DNA from: Jiangella aurantiaca
GTDB lineage: Bacteria; Actinomycetota; Actinomycetes; Jiangellales; Jiangellaceae
Assembly: GCF_004349105.1 (NCBI RefSeq)
Contig: NZ_SMLB01000016.1
Coordinates: 1-64,000, forward strand
Reading direction: 5' to 3'
DNA length: 64,000 nucleotides
Both the position numbers and the translations under genes were made by a program. Shown here one piece after another: positions 21,213 through 27,880 of the stretch (positions within the stretch are counted from its first letter, which is position 1; each line of letters starts with the position of its first letter). A model generated the notes under the pieces. The model was not told the DNA's origin. It saw nothing but the letters and a program-made list of their open reading frames with translations, and ran no database searches.

Positions 21213-21303
21213 GGAAATGATCACGTTGAGTAGGGTCATCCCGCTCTACCAGGCATGCATGCCTGGTAGAGCGTGGACACCGCTGGTCAACGTGATCATT
21301 TCC
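21213..21303. repeat. Nested palindrome between convergent genes
   Basis: The 17-bp arms GGAAATGATCACGTTGA and TCAACGTGATCATTTCC are exact inverse copies. Inside them a perfect 32-bp palindrome at 21242-21273 is centred on GGCATGCATGCC. The element fills the whole gap between two convergent stops (21209 and 21306). Partial copies lie at 11051 and 36427, and a core relative at 28782. It is probably a mobile palindromic repeat acting as a terminator. Confidence 0.85.
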
Positions 21304-21305
21304 CG

Positions 21306-22274
21306 TCAGGCGGTGGTGGTGCTGGCGGGGCGGCGGTGGCAGAAGGCGGCCCGGTAGGCCTGCGGCGTGGTGCCCAGCCGCTTGGCGAAGTGGTGACGCA
21401 TGGCCGCCGCCGTGCCGAAGCCGGCCCGCGCGGCCACCGTCTCGACGACGTCGTCGCCGCGCTCGAGCATGCGCTGCGCCGCCGCCAGCCGGGCCGTCAG
21501 CAGCCACTCGTACGGCGTGGTGCCGGTCTCGGCGCGGAACCGGCGGGCGAACGTGCGCGGCGACATGGTGGCCAGCGCCGCGAGGTCGTCGACGGTGAGG
21601 TCCTGGTCGAGGTGGGCGGCCATGTAGTCGACGACGGCGGCCAGCGTGCGGGCCGGGGTGGCGCGGATGGGCGCCTCGATGAACTGGGCCTGGCCGCCGT
21701 CGCGGTGCGGCGGGACGACCATGCGGCGAGCCACCATGGCCGCGGCGTCGGCGCCGAACTCCTTGCGCCACAGGTGCAGGCTGGCATCGAGCCCGGCGGC
21801 GGTGCCCGCGCTGGTGATGATGGGGTCGTCGTCGACGTAGAGGACGCCGGGGTCGACCTTCGCCTCGGGGAACCGGGCCGCCAGCTCGGCGCTGTACATC
21901 CAGTGGGTGGTGCAGCGGCGGCCGTCGAGCAGGCCGGCCTCGCCCAGCACGAACGCGCCGGAGCAGACCGAGAGCACCCGGGCACCGCGGTCGACGGCGG
22001 CCCGCAGCGCCTCGAGCACCTCGCCCGGCACCGGGTTCGCCCGCGGCATGGCCGGGATGCCGATGAGGTCGGCCGACTCCAGCCGCTCGAGGCCGTGCTC
22101 GATCACCAGCTCGAAGCCGAGCGACGTCCGGACCTGCCGGGACGGCCCGCACAGGTCGAAGTCCATGACCGGCAGACCCTGGTCGGAGCGGTCGATGCCG
22201 AACGCCTCACAGAGCACACCGAGCTCGAACGGGGCGACGCCGTCGAGCACCACGGCAGCGACATTTCGCAGCAT
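21306..22274 (-). CDS. GlxA-family transcriptional regulator (DJ-1/PfpI plus AraC HTH)
   Basis: A 322-residue regulator. Residues about 1-170 form a DJ-1/PfpI-like domain including VLSVCSGAFVLGEAGLLDGR with a nucleophile-elbow Cys. Residues about 220-315 form an AraC-type double helix-turn-helix (LAALATMSPRTFARRFRAET and VAARAGFGTAAAMRHHFAKR). Family members respond to amines or arginine-related compounds; the ligand here is unknown. An array of TGGCAG/CTGCCA half-sites lies in the divergent upstream region. Confidence 0.88.
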   Translation of the reverse strand: MLRNVAAVVLDGVAPFELGVLCEAFGIDRSDQGLPVMDFDLCGPSRQVRTSLGFELVIEHGLERLESADLIGIPAMPRANPVPGEVLEALRAAVDRGARVLSVCSGAFVLGEAGLLDGRRCTTHWMYSAELAARFPEAKVDPGVLYVDDDPIITSAGTAAGLDASLHLWRKEFGADAAAMVARRMVVPPHRDGGQAQFIEAPIRATPARTLAAVVDYMAAHLDQDLTVDDLAALATMSPRTFARRFRAETGTTPYEWLLTARLAAAQRMLERGDDVVETVAARAGFGTAAAMRHHFAKRLGTTPQAYRAAFCHRRPASTTTA

Positions 22275-22283
22275 TCAGACAGT

Positions 22284-22340
22284 CTGCCAGACGACTGGCA
22301 GAAAGTCGATGCCTAGTGGCAGTACTGCCACTGGTGGCAG
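22284..22340. promoter_or_regulatory. Array of TGGCAG/CTGCCA inverted half-sites
   Basis: CTGCCAG-N4-CTGGCAG (22284-22301) is followed by the perfect palindrome GTGGCAGTACTGCCAC (22316-22331) and a further TGGCAG ending at 22340; another CTGCCA overlaps the ATG at 22368. The array lies between the divergent GlxA-type regulator and a small membrane-protein gene, so it is a likely operator for that regulator. Confidence 0.6.
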
Positions 22341-22367
22341 CATTCCGTCAGGAGCAGAATTACTGCC

Positions 22368-22529
22368 ATGAGCACAGTCATGGTTCTTCTCGTCCTGGCA
22401 GTCGCGATCGCCGCCGCGGTCTCCGCGGCACGCTGGGCGGGCTCGGACGGCGGCCCTCGGCACGACCCGCTTCCGCGGGCCGAGGACGACTGGTCGCCGA
22501 CCCTGCCCACGCACCCCTACGCGCGCTGA
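22368..22529 (+). CDS. Small membrane protein (53 aa), unknown
   Basis: A 53-residue protein MSTVMVLLVLAVAIAAAV... with one N-terminal transmembrane segment and a short hydrophilic tail rich in Pro, Asp and Arg. CAGGAG precedes the ATG by about 13 nt. It is divergent from the GlxA-type regulator and downstream of its half-site array, so that regulator may control it. Its tail overlaps the convergent thioesterase gene by 13 bp. No family is recognised; it may be a chance frame, though the membrane-segment composition argues for a real gene. Confidence 0.45.
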   Translation: MSTVMVLLVLAVAIAAAVSAARWAGSDGGPRHDPLPRAEDDWSPTLPTHPYAR

Positions 22530-22909
22530 GCCCAGCGCGCCAGGAACCGCTCGCGCCCCACGACGGCGCGGGTGATCGTCCCACGACCCACCGGCTCGCC
22601 GTCGCCGCCCAGAGCGACGACGGAGAACCGCAGGGTCCGCCCGTCGACGGCGGTCAGCTCGCCGCGCACCTCTACGAGGGCGCCGAGCGGGCTCGCCGCG
22701 ACGTGATCCACCTCAACCCGAGTGCCCACCGTGGTGTCGCCGTCGGCGAGCGCGTCGTCGACGGCGACCACGGTCGCGGCCTCCATCCACGCCACCAGCG
22801 TCGGCGTCGCCAGCACCGGGACGTCGCCGGAGCCCACCGCGAGCGCGGTGTCGACCTCGGTGACGGTGTGCGCCTCGCGCGCCGCCAGGCCGGGCTCGAG
22901 CGCCGTCAC
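22517..22909 (-). CDS. Hotdog-fold thioesterase-like protein
   Basis: A 130-residue protein of the fluoroacetyl-CoA-thioesterase-like hotdog type. TVTEVDTALAVGSGDVPVLA and TPTLVAWMEAATV form the substrate-site strand and helix, followed by VGTRVEVDHVAASPLG. The GTG start overlaps the TB7.3-like gene's stop in GTGA, so the two are translationally coupled. The substrate is probably an acyl-CoA. As I recall, M. tuberculosis has a similar gene (Rv3222c) in this neighbourhood. Confidence 0.8.
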   Translation of the reverse strand: MTALEPGLAAREAHTVTEVDTALAVGSGDVPVLATPTLVAWMEAATVVAVDDALADGDTTVGTRVEVDHVAASPLGALVEVRGELTAVDGRTLRFSVVALGGDGEPVGRGTITRAVVGRERFLARWAQRA

Positions 22910-23121
22910 GAGATGACGACCAACACGTCGCCCTCCTGGACGACGTCGCCGGGGCCGACCTTGACCTCGGACACCAGTCCGCCGTCCTCGCACAGCACCG
23001 GGATCTCCATCTTCATGGACTCCAGGATCAGCAGGGTCGCCCCGGCATCGACCTGGTCACCCACCGATACCGCCACGGAGTGGACATTGGCCACCATCTC
23101 GGCGGCCACCATCTCGGCCAC
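22906..23121 (-). CDS. Biotinylated carrier protein, TB7.3-like
   Basis: A 71-residue biotin/lipoyl attachment domain with the biotinylation motif ESMKMEIPV and the target Lys37. Length and sequence are like mycobacterial TB7.3 (Rv3221c), a stand-alone biotin carrier. The GTG at 23121 is chosen because GAGAGGAG lies 7 nt before it and this gives exactly the family length. It could serve a biotin-dependent carboxylase encoded elsewhere; its partner is unknown. Confidence 0.88.
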   Translation of the reverse strand: MAEMVAAEMVANVHSVAVSVGDQVDAGATLLILESMKMEIPVLCEDGGLVSEVKVGPGDVVQEGDVLVVIS

Positions 23122-23224
23122 GTGCTGACTCCTCTCGCCTGCTGCGGAGCATTCCACCACGAAGCCGCGCGCTCCCGGGCGTGGCATCCCCCGGTTCGGC
23201 GCCGGACCAGGTCAGGATGATGAT

Positions 23225-23938
23225 ATGGCGCTCCTCCTGCTCGCCCTGGTCGCCGGCCTGGCGGCGGGGTACGCACGCGGCGGGCGGCTGCGCCGGCTGG
23301 GCGAACGGCCGCCGGTGCGCAGCCGGCTCATCCTCACCGCGCTGGGCGCCTACGCGGTCGGCGTCGCCGGCAGCTGGGTGTGGGAGCCGCTGCTGCCGGC
23401 CATGACGGCGCTGTGCTGGTTCACGCTCGGCTTCTACGCCTGGCTCAACCGCGCGTACCACGGCGCCCGGCTGATCGCGCTGGGCCTGGCCGCCAACGGA
23501 CTGGTCATCCTGCTCAACGGCGGCATGCCGGTGTCGGTGTCCGCCGAGCAGCGGGCCGGCGTCGAGGTGACGGCGGCCGAGCGGCCCGACGAGGGTGTCG
23601 TCACGGTCGCCGGCGACGACACCCGGCTGCGCTGGCTGGGCAAGACCATCCCGGTCGCGTTCCCGCCCCGCCCGGAGGCGGTCAGCCCGGGCGACATCGC
23701 GGTCGCCGCGGGAGTCGCGGCCGCGCTGGCCACGGCGATGACGGGACGGCGCACGGCGGCGGCCCGCGAGCGTGCCGAGGCGCCGCGGCGACCCCAGCGG
23801 CGTCCAGCCGAGCGAGCCGGGCAGCGACCCCGGCCGTCCGGCCCGCCACCGCCGCCGGAACCGGCCACCGGTCGTGCGACAATGGACGACGACGCGACCG
23901 CCGGTACCGCGCCGGAATCACCGCGCGTCACCGCGTGA
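23225..23938 (+). CDS. DUF5317-like membrane protein
   Basis: A 237-residue protein with four or five hydrophobic segments in the first 180 residues (MALLLLALVAGLAAGYARGG, then ALGAYAVGVAG, ALCWFTLGFYAWL, GLAANGLVILLNGGMPV) and a basic, Pro/Arg-rich cytoplasmic tail. The NGGMPVSVSA motif and the general layout fit the DUF5317 family. Function is unknown. It is divergent from the biotin-carrier gene and about 80 bp ahead of the bL37 gene. Confidence 0.7.
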   Translation: MALLLLALVAGLAAGYARGGRLRRLGERPPVRSRLILTALGAYAVGVAGSWVWEPLLPAMTALCWFTLGFYAWLNRAYHGARLIALGLAANGLVILLNGGMPVSVSAEQRAGVEVTAAERPDEGVVTVAGDDTRLRWLGKTIPVAFPPRPEAVSPGDIAVAAGVAAALATAMTGRRTAAARERAEAPRRPQRRPAERAGQRPRPSGPPPPPEPATGRATMDDDATAGTAPESPRVTA

Positions 23939-24016
23939 CGGTCTCACCGTCACCCGCGGATCCGGCGGTTCGCCCGCCAGCAGCACACACCGATCCCGGA
24001 GAGGAGTCAGCTCGCC

Positions 24017-24091
24017 ATGGGCAAGAAGGCACGCAAGCGCCGTTCGCGCAAGAAGAGCGCCGCCAACCACGGCAAGCGCCCCAACTCCTAG
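24017..24091 (+). CDS. 50S ribosomal protein bL37 (24 aa)
   Basis: A 24-residue, highly basic protein, MGKKARKRRSRKKSAANHGK followed by RPNS. It matches actinobacterial bL37, a tiny large-subunit protein first seen in mycobacterial ribosome structures; the NHGKRPN ending is diagnostic. GGAGAGGAG lies about 11 nt before the ATG. It is easily missed because of its length. It is followed by a shared repeat-like element and a strong bidirectional terminator. Confidence 0.88.
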   Translation: MGKKARKRRSRKKSAANHGKRPNS

Positions 24092-24097
24092 CCAACC

Positions 24098-24148
24098 GCC
24101 GACCGCGAGGTCCCAGGCGGCCAGGAGTCCCGCAAGGGTAGGAGGAAC
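24098..24148. repeat. CCGCGAGGTCCCAGGC element, copy 2
   Basis: This matches 12123-12173 over about 50 bp. GCGAGGTCCCAGGC and GCCAGGAGTCCCGC can pair imperfectly into a hairpin. It lies between the bL37 stop and its terminator, so it would be transcribed as part of the bL37 3' UTR. Function is unknown. Confidence 0.55.
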
Positions 24149-24165
24149 AGAGGCGCCCCGTACGG

Positions 24166-24212
24166 CGACGAGAGCCCCGGCACCTGCAACGGCAGGGCCG
24201 GGGCTCTCGTCG
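24166..24212. terminator. Strong bidirectional terminator
   Basis: CGACGAGAGCCCCGGC and GCCGGGGCTCTCGTCG form a perfect 16-bp stem with a 15-nt loop, between the bL37 gene (plus) and the rsrA stop at 24227 (minus). Confidence 0.85.
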
Positions 24213-24226
24213 ATTCGGTCGTGGTG

Positions 24227-24502
24227 TCAGGGCGTCCTGGTCATCTGCACCCGGACCTCCTGGATGCGGGCGCGGATCTTGAGCCGCAGCTCGTCGGGTG
24301 CGTGGTCGCAGGCGCACGCGCGCGCCAGCGTCTCGCGGACCACCCGCTCGATGTCGTAGGTGGACAGGCACGGCTGGCAGGCGTCGAGATGCGCCTTGAT
24401 CTCGTCGTACGTGAGGGTGCGGTCGTCGAGCTCGTGGTCGAGGAACACGTAGATCCGGTCCAGAACCTCAGCGCAGTCGACGTCGTTGTCGTCGCAGCTC
24501 AT
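24227..24502 (-). CDS. rsrA: Zinc-binding redox anti-sigma factor RsrA/RshA
   Basis: A 91-residue ZAS-family anti-sigma factor with the motif H38-x3-C42-x2-C45 (HLDACQPC) plus upstream Cys3 and Cys10 that can ligate zinc or form the redox trigger. Under thiol oxidation it releases SigR; mycothiol-linked reductants restore it. It overlaps the sigR stop by 4 bp, so the pair is made together in a defined ratio. Its promoter is that of sigR, upstream. Confidence 0.93.
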   Translation of the reverse strand: MSCDDNDVDCAEVLDRIYVFLDHELDDRTLTYDEIKAHLDACQPCLSTYDIERVVRETLARACACDHAPDELRLKIRARIQEVRVQMTRTP

Positions 24503-25098
24503 CCTCCGACCTCCTGAGTGACCTTCGGAACCAGCCCGCGCTCGCGGGCGTAGTCCTCCAGCAACCCGCGCAGCTGACGGCGGCCACGGTGCAGCCTGGA
24601 CATCACCGTGCCGATCGGTGTGCCCATGATGTCGGCGATCTCCTTGTAGGGGAAGCCCTCGACGTCGGCGAGATAGACCGCGATGCGGAACTCCTCGGGG
24701 ATCTCCTGGAGCGCGTTCTTCACGTCGGAGTCGGGCAGGTGGGCGAGCGCCTCGGCCTCGGCCGAGAGCAGGCCGGACGAGGTGTGCGCCTCGGCCCGGG
24801 CCATCTGCCAGTCCTCGATCTCCTCAGTGGCGCTCTGCTGCGGCTCGCGCTGCTTCTTGCGGTACGTGTTGATGAACGTGTTGGTCAGGATGCGGTAGAG
24901 CCACGCCTTGAGGTTCGTTCCCTCCTTGAACTGGTGGAACGAGGCATAGGCCTTCGCGAACGTCTCCTGGACCAGGTCCTCGGCGTCGCTGGCGTTGCGC
25001 GTCATGCGCAGCGCGGCCGAGTACAACTGGTCGAGGTACGGCAACGCATCGCGTTCGAAGCGCTGCGTGCGCTGCTCGTCACTCTCCTGATCAGTCAT
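24499..25098 (-). CDS. sigR: ECF sigma factor SigR/SigH (thiol-oxidative stress)
   Basis: A 199-residue ECF sigma factor starting [20 protein letters not shown]. Region 2 has [20 protein letters not shown] and [20 protein letters not shown]; region 4 has [20 protein letters not shown] and [20 protein letters not shown]. It is very close to mycobacterial SigH and streptomycete SigR. The frame stays open upstream to a GTG at 25194, which would give a 32-residue N-terminal extension, as in the unstable SigR' isoform of Streptomyces. A consensus SigR promoter lies upstream of that GTG, implying positive autoregulation. Confidence 0.95.
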   Translation of the reverse strand: MTDQESDEQRTQRFERDALPYLDQLYSAALRMTRNASDAEDLVQETFAKAYASFHQFKEGTNLKAWLYRILTNTFINTYRKKQREPQQSATEEIEDWQMARAEAHTSSGLLSAEAEALAHLPDSDVKNALQEIPEEFRIAVYLADVEGFPYKEIADIMGTPIGTVMSRLHRGRRQLRGLLEDYARERGLVPKVTQEVGG

Positions 25099-25235
25099 CA
25101 CCGTCAAGTCTACCGGCGCGATGGCATCCCAGGTCTCACGGCTGTCGCGCACCGTGCCCTCGGACACCGGACGCTCCAAGCACGTCGCACCCACAGTCAG
25201 TTGAACCTCCCGGACTCGGTCGTTCCGCTGGCGTC

Positions 25236-25262
25236 AACGGCGCCGGCGTCCGGTTCATTCCC
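25236..25262 (-). promoter_or_regulatory. SigR-type autoregulatory promoter
   Basis: On the minus strand GGGAAT (25262-25257) and GTT (25238-25236) are separated by exactly 18 bp, matching the GGGAAT-N18-GTT consensus of SigR. Transcription would start about 30 nt before the upstream GTG at 25194. The -35 box overlaps the stop codon of the hydrolase gene. Confidence 0.8.
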
Positions 25263-25890
25263 CGATGGGGGCCAGGAAGGCCTGCACCGCGGCCACGACG
25301 GCGTCGATCGCCTCGCGCTGCGAATGACCCTTGAGCACGCGCATGCCGTGGTCGGCGCCTGGGACGGCGACCAGCCGGTGCTGGCCGGGCGGGAACTCGT
25401 CTGGGCCGCCGAACGTGTCGCGCTCGCCCTGCACGACCAGCACCGGCAGCTTCTCCGCGGCCCTGGTCAGCTCGGGCAGCCGCGAGGCCTCCGGCTTGCC
25501 CGGCAGATGCAGCGGGAACGCCAGGCAGACGACGGCGGCGGCATCCAGCTCCGCGGCGGTGCGGCAGGCGACGCGAGCGCCGGAGCTGCGACCGCCGATC
25601 ACAAGCGGCACGTCGCGCGGCAGCGTCGCGAGCGCCGCCAGCCAGGCCTCGTCGAGCACCGGCGTCCGCGGCGCGACCTTCTTCCCGGCCAGCCGCCACG
25701 GCTGTTCGAACCGGACGACCGTGACGCCCTCGGCCGGCAACGTGCGGGACAGCGCCTCGAGGTCGGCCGCGTTGGGCCCGCCGCCGGCGCCGTGCCCGAG
25801 CACCAGCCGCAGCCGGGGCTCGTCGGCGGCGTCGGTCCAGAACGCGGCCTCGCCGATCGGGGTGCCGACGGTGGTCCGGACCGGCGCCAT
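25255..25890 (-). CDS. Alpha/beta hydrolase-family protein
   Basis: A 211-residue hydrolase of the dienelactone-hydrolase/KANL3-Tex30 type. The oxyanion region is LGHGAGGGPNAADLE, the nucleophile elbow is IGGRSSGARVA with the probable Ser, and the acid/His part is VQGERDTFGGP and PGADHGMRVL. There is no signal peptide. The ATG at 25890 overlaps the SRAP stop by one base (TGATG). The substrate is unknown. Its 3' end carries the sigR promoter. Confidence 0.82.
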   Translation of the reverse strand: MAPVRTTVGTPIGEAAFWTDAADEPRLRLVLGHGAGGGPNAADLEALSRTLPAEGVTVVRFEQPWRLAGKKVAPRTPVLDEAWLAALATLPRDVPLVIGGRSSGARVACRTAAELDAAAVVCLAFPLHLPGKPEASRLPELTRAAEKLPVLVVQGERDTFGGPDEFPPGQHRLVAVPGADHGMRVLKGHSQREAIDAVVAAVQAFLAPIGE

Positions 25891-26606
25891 CACAGCTCCA
25901 CCGGCTCGACGAGGTGCGGCCCGTTGTTGCCGACCTTGTTGACGTCAGTGGACACCGGGTAGGCATCGAGCACGCCGGGGACGGCCGGGTTCAGCAGCCG
26001 CGTCACGTCCTCGGGATCGGTGATGGAGGGGTCGAGCCAGCGCCCCCAGTCGTCCGGCCCGACCAGCATGGGCATGCGGTCGTGGATCTGGCCGACGTCG
26101 TCAGTGGCGTCGGTGGTCAGGATCACCACGGACCACACGAACGCGTCGTCGGCGTCCTCGGGCTTGCTCTTGTCGCGCCAGATCTCGTACAGCCCGGCCA
26201 TGGCCAGCGAGCCGTCCTTCGGGTGGATGAAGAACGGCTGCTTCTCGCCCTTCTCACCGCGCCACTCGTAGAAGCCGTCGGCCGGGAGAATGCATCGGCG
26301 CAGGGCGAACGCCTTGCGGAACGCCGGCTTCTCCGCCGCCGTCTCGACCCGGGCGTTGATCAGCCTGTTCCCGATGGCCAGGTCTTTCGCCCAGGACGGC
26401 ACCAGGCCCCAGCGCAGCGTCCGCAGCCGGCGCACCGGCGGCTCGTCGGGCTCGTCCTTCTTCCCGCGGGTGAGCACCGCGTAGACCTTCTTGCTGGGTG
26501 CGACGTTCCAGTCGGGGTCGAGGCGCTCGCGCACCTCTTCCCGCTCGACGCCGAACTCGTCGGCGAGGTCGTCGGCGCTCTGACTGACCGCGTACCGTCC
26601 GCACAT
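25890..26606 (-). CDS. SOS response-associated peptidase (SRAP/YedK/HMCES family)
   Basis: A 238-residue protein that starts MCGRYAV, giving Cys2 at the N-terminus after Met removal; in this family that Cys forms a thiazolidine crosslink to abasic DNA and protects it. Other family features are WNVAPSKKVYAV, RWGLVPSW, NARVETAAEKPAF, CILPADGFYEW with the catalytic Glu, and HDRMPMLV with the conserved His. A longer open frame continues upstream but runs through the divergent DoxX gene; the MCGR start is required by mechanism. Confidence 0.94.
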   Translation of the reverse strand: MCGRYAVSQSADDLADEFGVEREEVRERLDPDWNVAPSKKVYAVLTRGKKDEPDEPPVRRLRTLRWGLVPSWAKDLAIGNRLINARVETAAEKPAFRKAFALRRCILPADGFYEWRGEKGEKQPFFIHPKDGSLAMAGLYEIWRDKSKPEDADDAFVWSVVILTTDATDDVGQIHDRMPMLVGPDDWGRWLDPSITDPEDVTRLLNPAVPGVLDAYPVSTDVNKVGNNGPHLVEPVEL

Positions 26607-26655
26607 ACGTCCATCCTCGCACCGGCGGGCGCCGGTTTCGTGGTAGGCAATGTGT

Positions 26656-27216
26656 ATGAGCCTCGTCCGAATGATCGCCCGCCCGATGCTCGCGTCGATC
26701 TTCATCGTCCAGGGTGCGAAGAACCTGCGCGACCCGGAGCCGGGGATCCCTGCGGCCACCACCTTCGCCGAGAAGTTCGGGCCCACCCTGCAGAAGCGGG
26801 TGCCGCAGCTGCCGACGGACCCGAAGACGCTCGTCCGCATCAACGCCGGCGCGCAGGTCGGCGCCGGGCTGGCGCTTGCCACCGGACGCTTCCCGCGGCT
26901 GGCCTCGCTCGTGCTGCTCGGCTCGCTGATCCCCACCACCATGGAGGGCCACCCCTTCTGGACCGTCGAGGACCCCGCCCAGCGCAACACCCAGCGCGTC
27001 CAGGCCATGAAGAACGTCGGCCTGGCCGGCGGGCTGCTGCTGGCCAGCGTCGACACCGAGGGCAAGCCGGGCCTGTCGTGGCGGGCGCGGCGGGCGACGA
27101 AGGACGCGAAGCGGGCGACGAAGACGGCCAAGCGCGAGGCGCGGCTGGCCGCCAAGGCCACCGCCGGCCAGGCCAAGGCGGGCCTGCGCTCGGTGCAGCA
27201 CCGCGTCACACCCTGA
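26656..27216 (+). CDS. DoxX-family membrane protein
   Basis: A 186-residue membrane protein with about four hydrophobic segments. The RPMLASIFIVQGAKNLRDP N-terminus and the GRFPRLASLVLLGSLIPTTM segment fit the DoxX family, and a lysine/alanine-rich helical tail of about 45 residues (KDAKRATKTAKREARLAAKA) follows. It is divergent from the SRAP gene with 49 bp between starts. DoxX proteins in actinomycetes have been linked to membrane redox complexes; here the role is inferred only from the family. Confidence 0.82.
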   Translation: MSLVRMIARPMLASIFIVQGAKNLRDPEPGIPAATTFAEKFGPTLQKRVPQLPTDPKTLVRINAGAQVGAGLALATGRFPRLASLVLLGSLIPTTMEGHPFWTVEDPAQRNTQRVQAMKNVGLAGGLLLASVDTEGKPGLSWRARRATKDAKRATKTAKREARLAAKATAGQAKAGLRSVQHRVTP

Positions 27217-27817
27217 CGCGCACCCCCGGCAGAGCGGCGGCGAGCAGGTCGGCGGCGGCCGCGCGGGCGTGCGTGAGCGCGTCCGGCCGGCCGCCGGCGG
27301 TCATCGTCACCAGGGCGCCCTCGTGCAGCAGGGCCAGCCTCAGGCCCAGTTCGGTGGCCTCGGCCGCTTGCACGCCGGCCTCGGTGACCAGCCGCACGTA
27401 GAGCTCGCGGACCGTCTCCTTCTCCGCCCGGATCACCGCGACACCCGGGTGGTCGGTACCACCGATCTCCGCGAACGCGTTGACGAACGCGCAGCCGCGC
27501 TCGGCGTCGCGCTGCCACTCGGCGAGCGCGTCGTATACCGCCAGCACCCGCTCCGGGCCGGGTTCCGGCGCGTGCTCGTCGAGGTGGGTGGCGACGAACT
27601 CGCGCCACCGCTCGAACCGGCGGCTCAGGTACAGCGCGACCAGTGCGTCCTTCGAGCCGAACCGGTCGTACAGGGTCTTCTTCGTGGTGCCGGCCGCCTC
27701 GGCGATCGCGTCGACGCCGACCGCGCGGATGCCATGCCGGTAGAACAGCGCGCTGGCGGTGTCGAGCAGCCGCTGTCCAGCCGGGGTGAGTTGTCCCGCT
27801 GGATGCCGACGAGCCAC
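27206..27817 (-). CDS. TetR-family transcriptional regulator
   Basis: A 203-residue repressor. The N-terminal HTH is ALFYRHGIRAVGVDAIAEAA then GTTKKTLYDRFGSKDALVAL, and the C-terminal ligand domain is helical. The GTG at 27817 is chosen because GGAGGAG lies 5 nt before it; the open frame continues upstream across the divergent transporter gene and is not real there. It probably represses the adjacent EamA exporter and itself through the imperfect palindrome between the two genes. Its 3' end overlaps the DoxX gene by 11 bp. Confidence 0.88.
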   Translation of the reverse strand: MARRHPAGQLTPAGQRLLDTASALFYRHGIRAVGVDAIAEAAGTTKKTLYDRFGSKDALVALYLSRRFERWREFVATHLDEHAPEPGPERVLAVYDALAEWQRDAERGCAFVNAFAEIGGTDHPGVAVIRAEKETVRELYVRLVTEAGVQAAEATELGLRLALLHEGALVTMTAGGRPDALTHARAAAADLLAAALPGVRVRV

Positions 27818-27850
27818 GAGCGCTCCTCCCAGCCAAGAGGACACTGACAG

Positions 27851-27870
27851 TATACCCACCGGTGTGTTTA
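27851..27870. promoter_or_regulatory. Putative TetR operator
   Basis: TATACCCACCGGTGTGTTTA is a palindrome with 8 of 10 pairs matching, centred on CACCGGTG, between the divergent tetR (start 27817) and eamA (start 27881) genes. Confidence 0.55.
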
Positions 27871-27880
27871 CATCGAGGGC

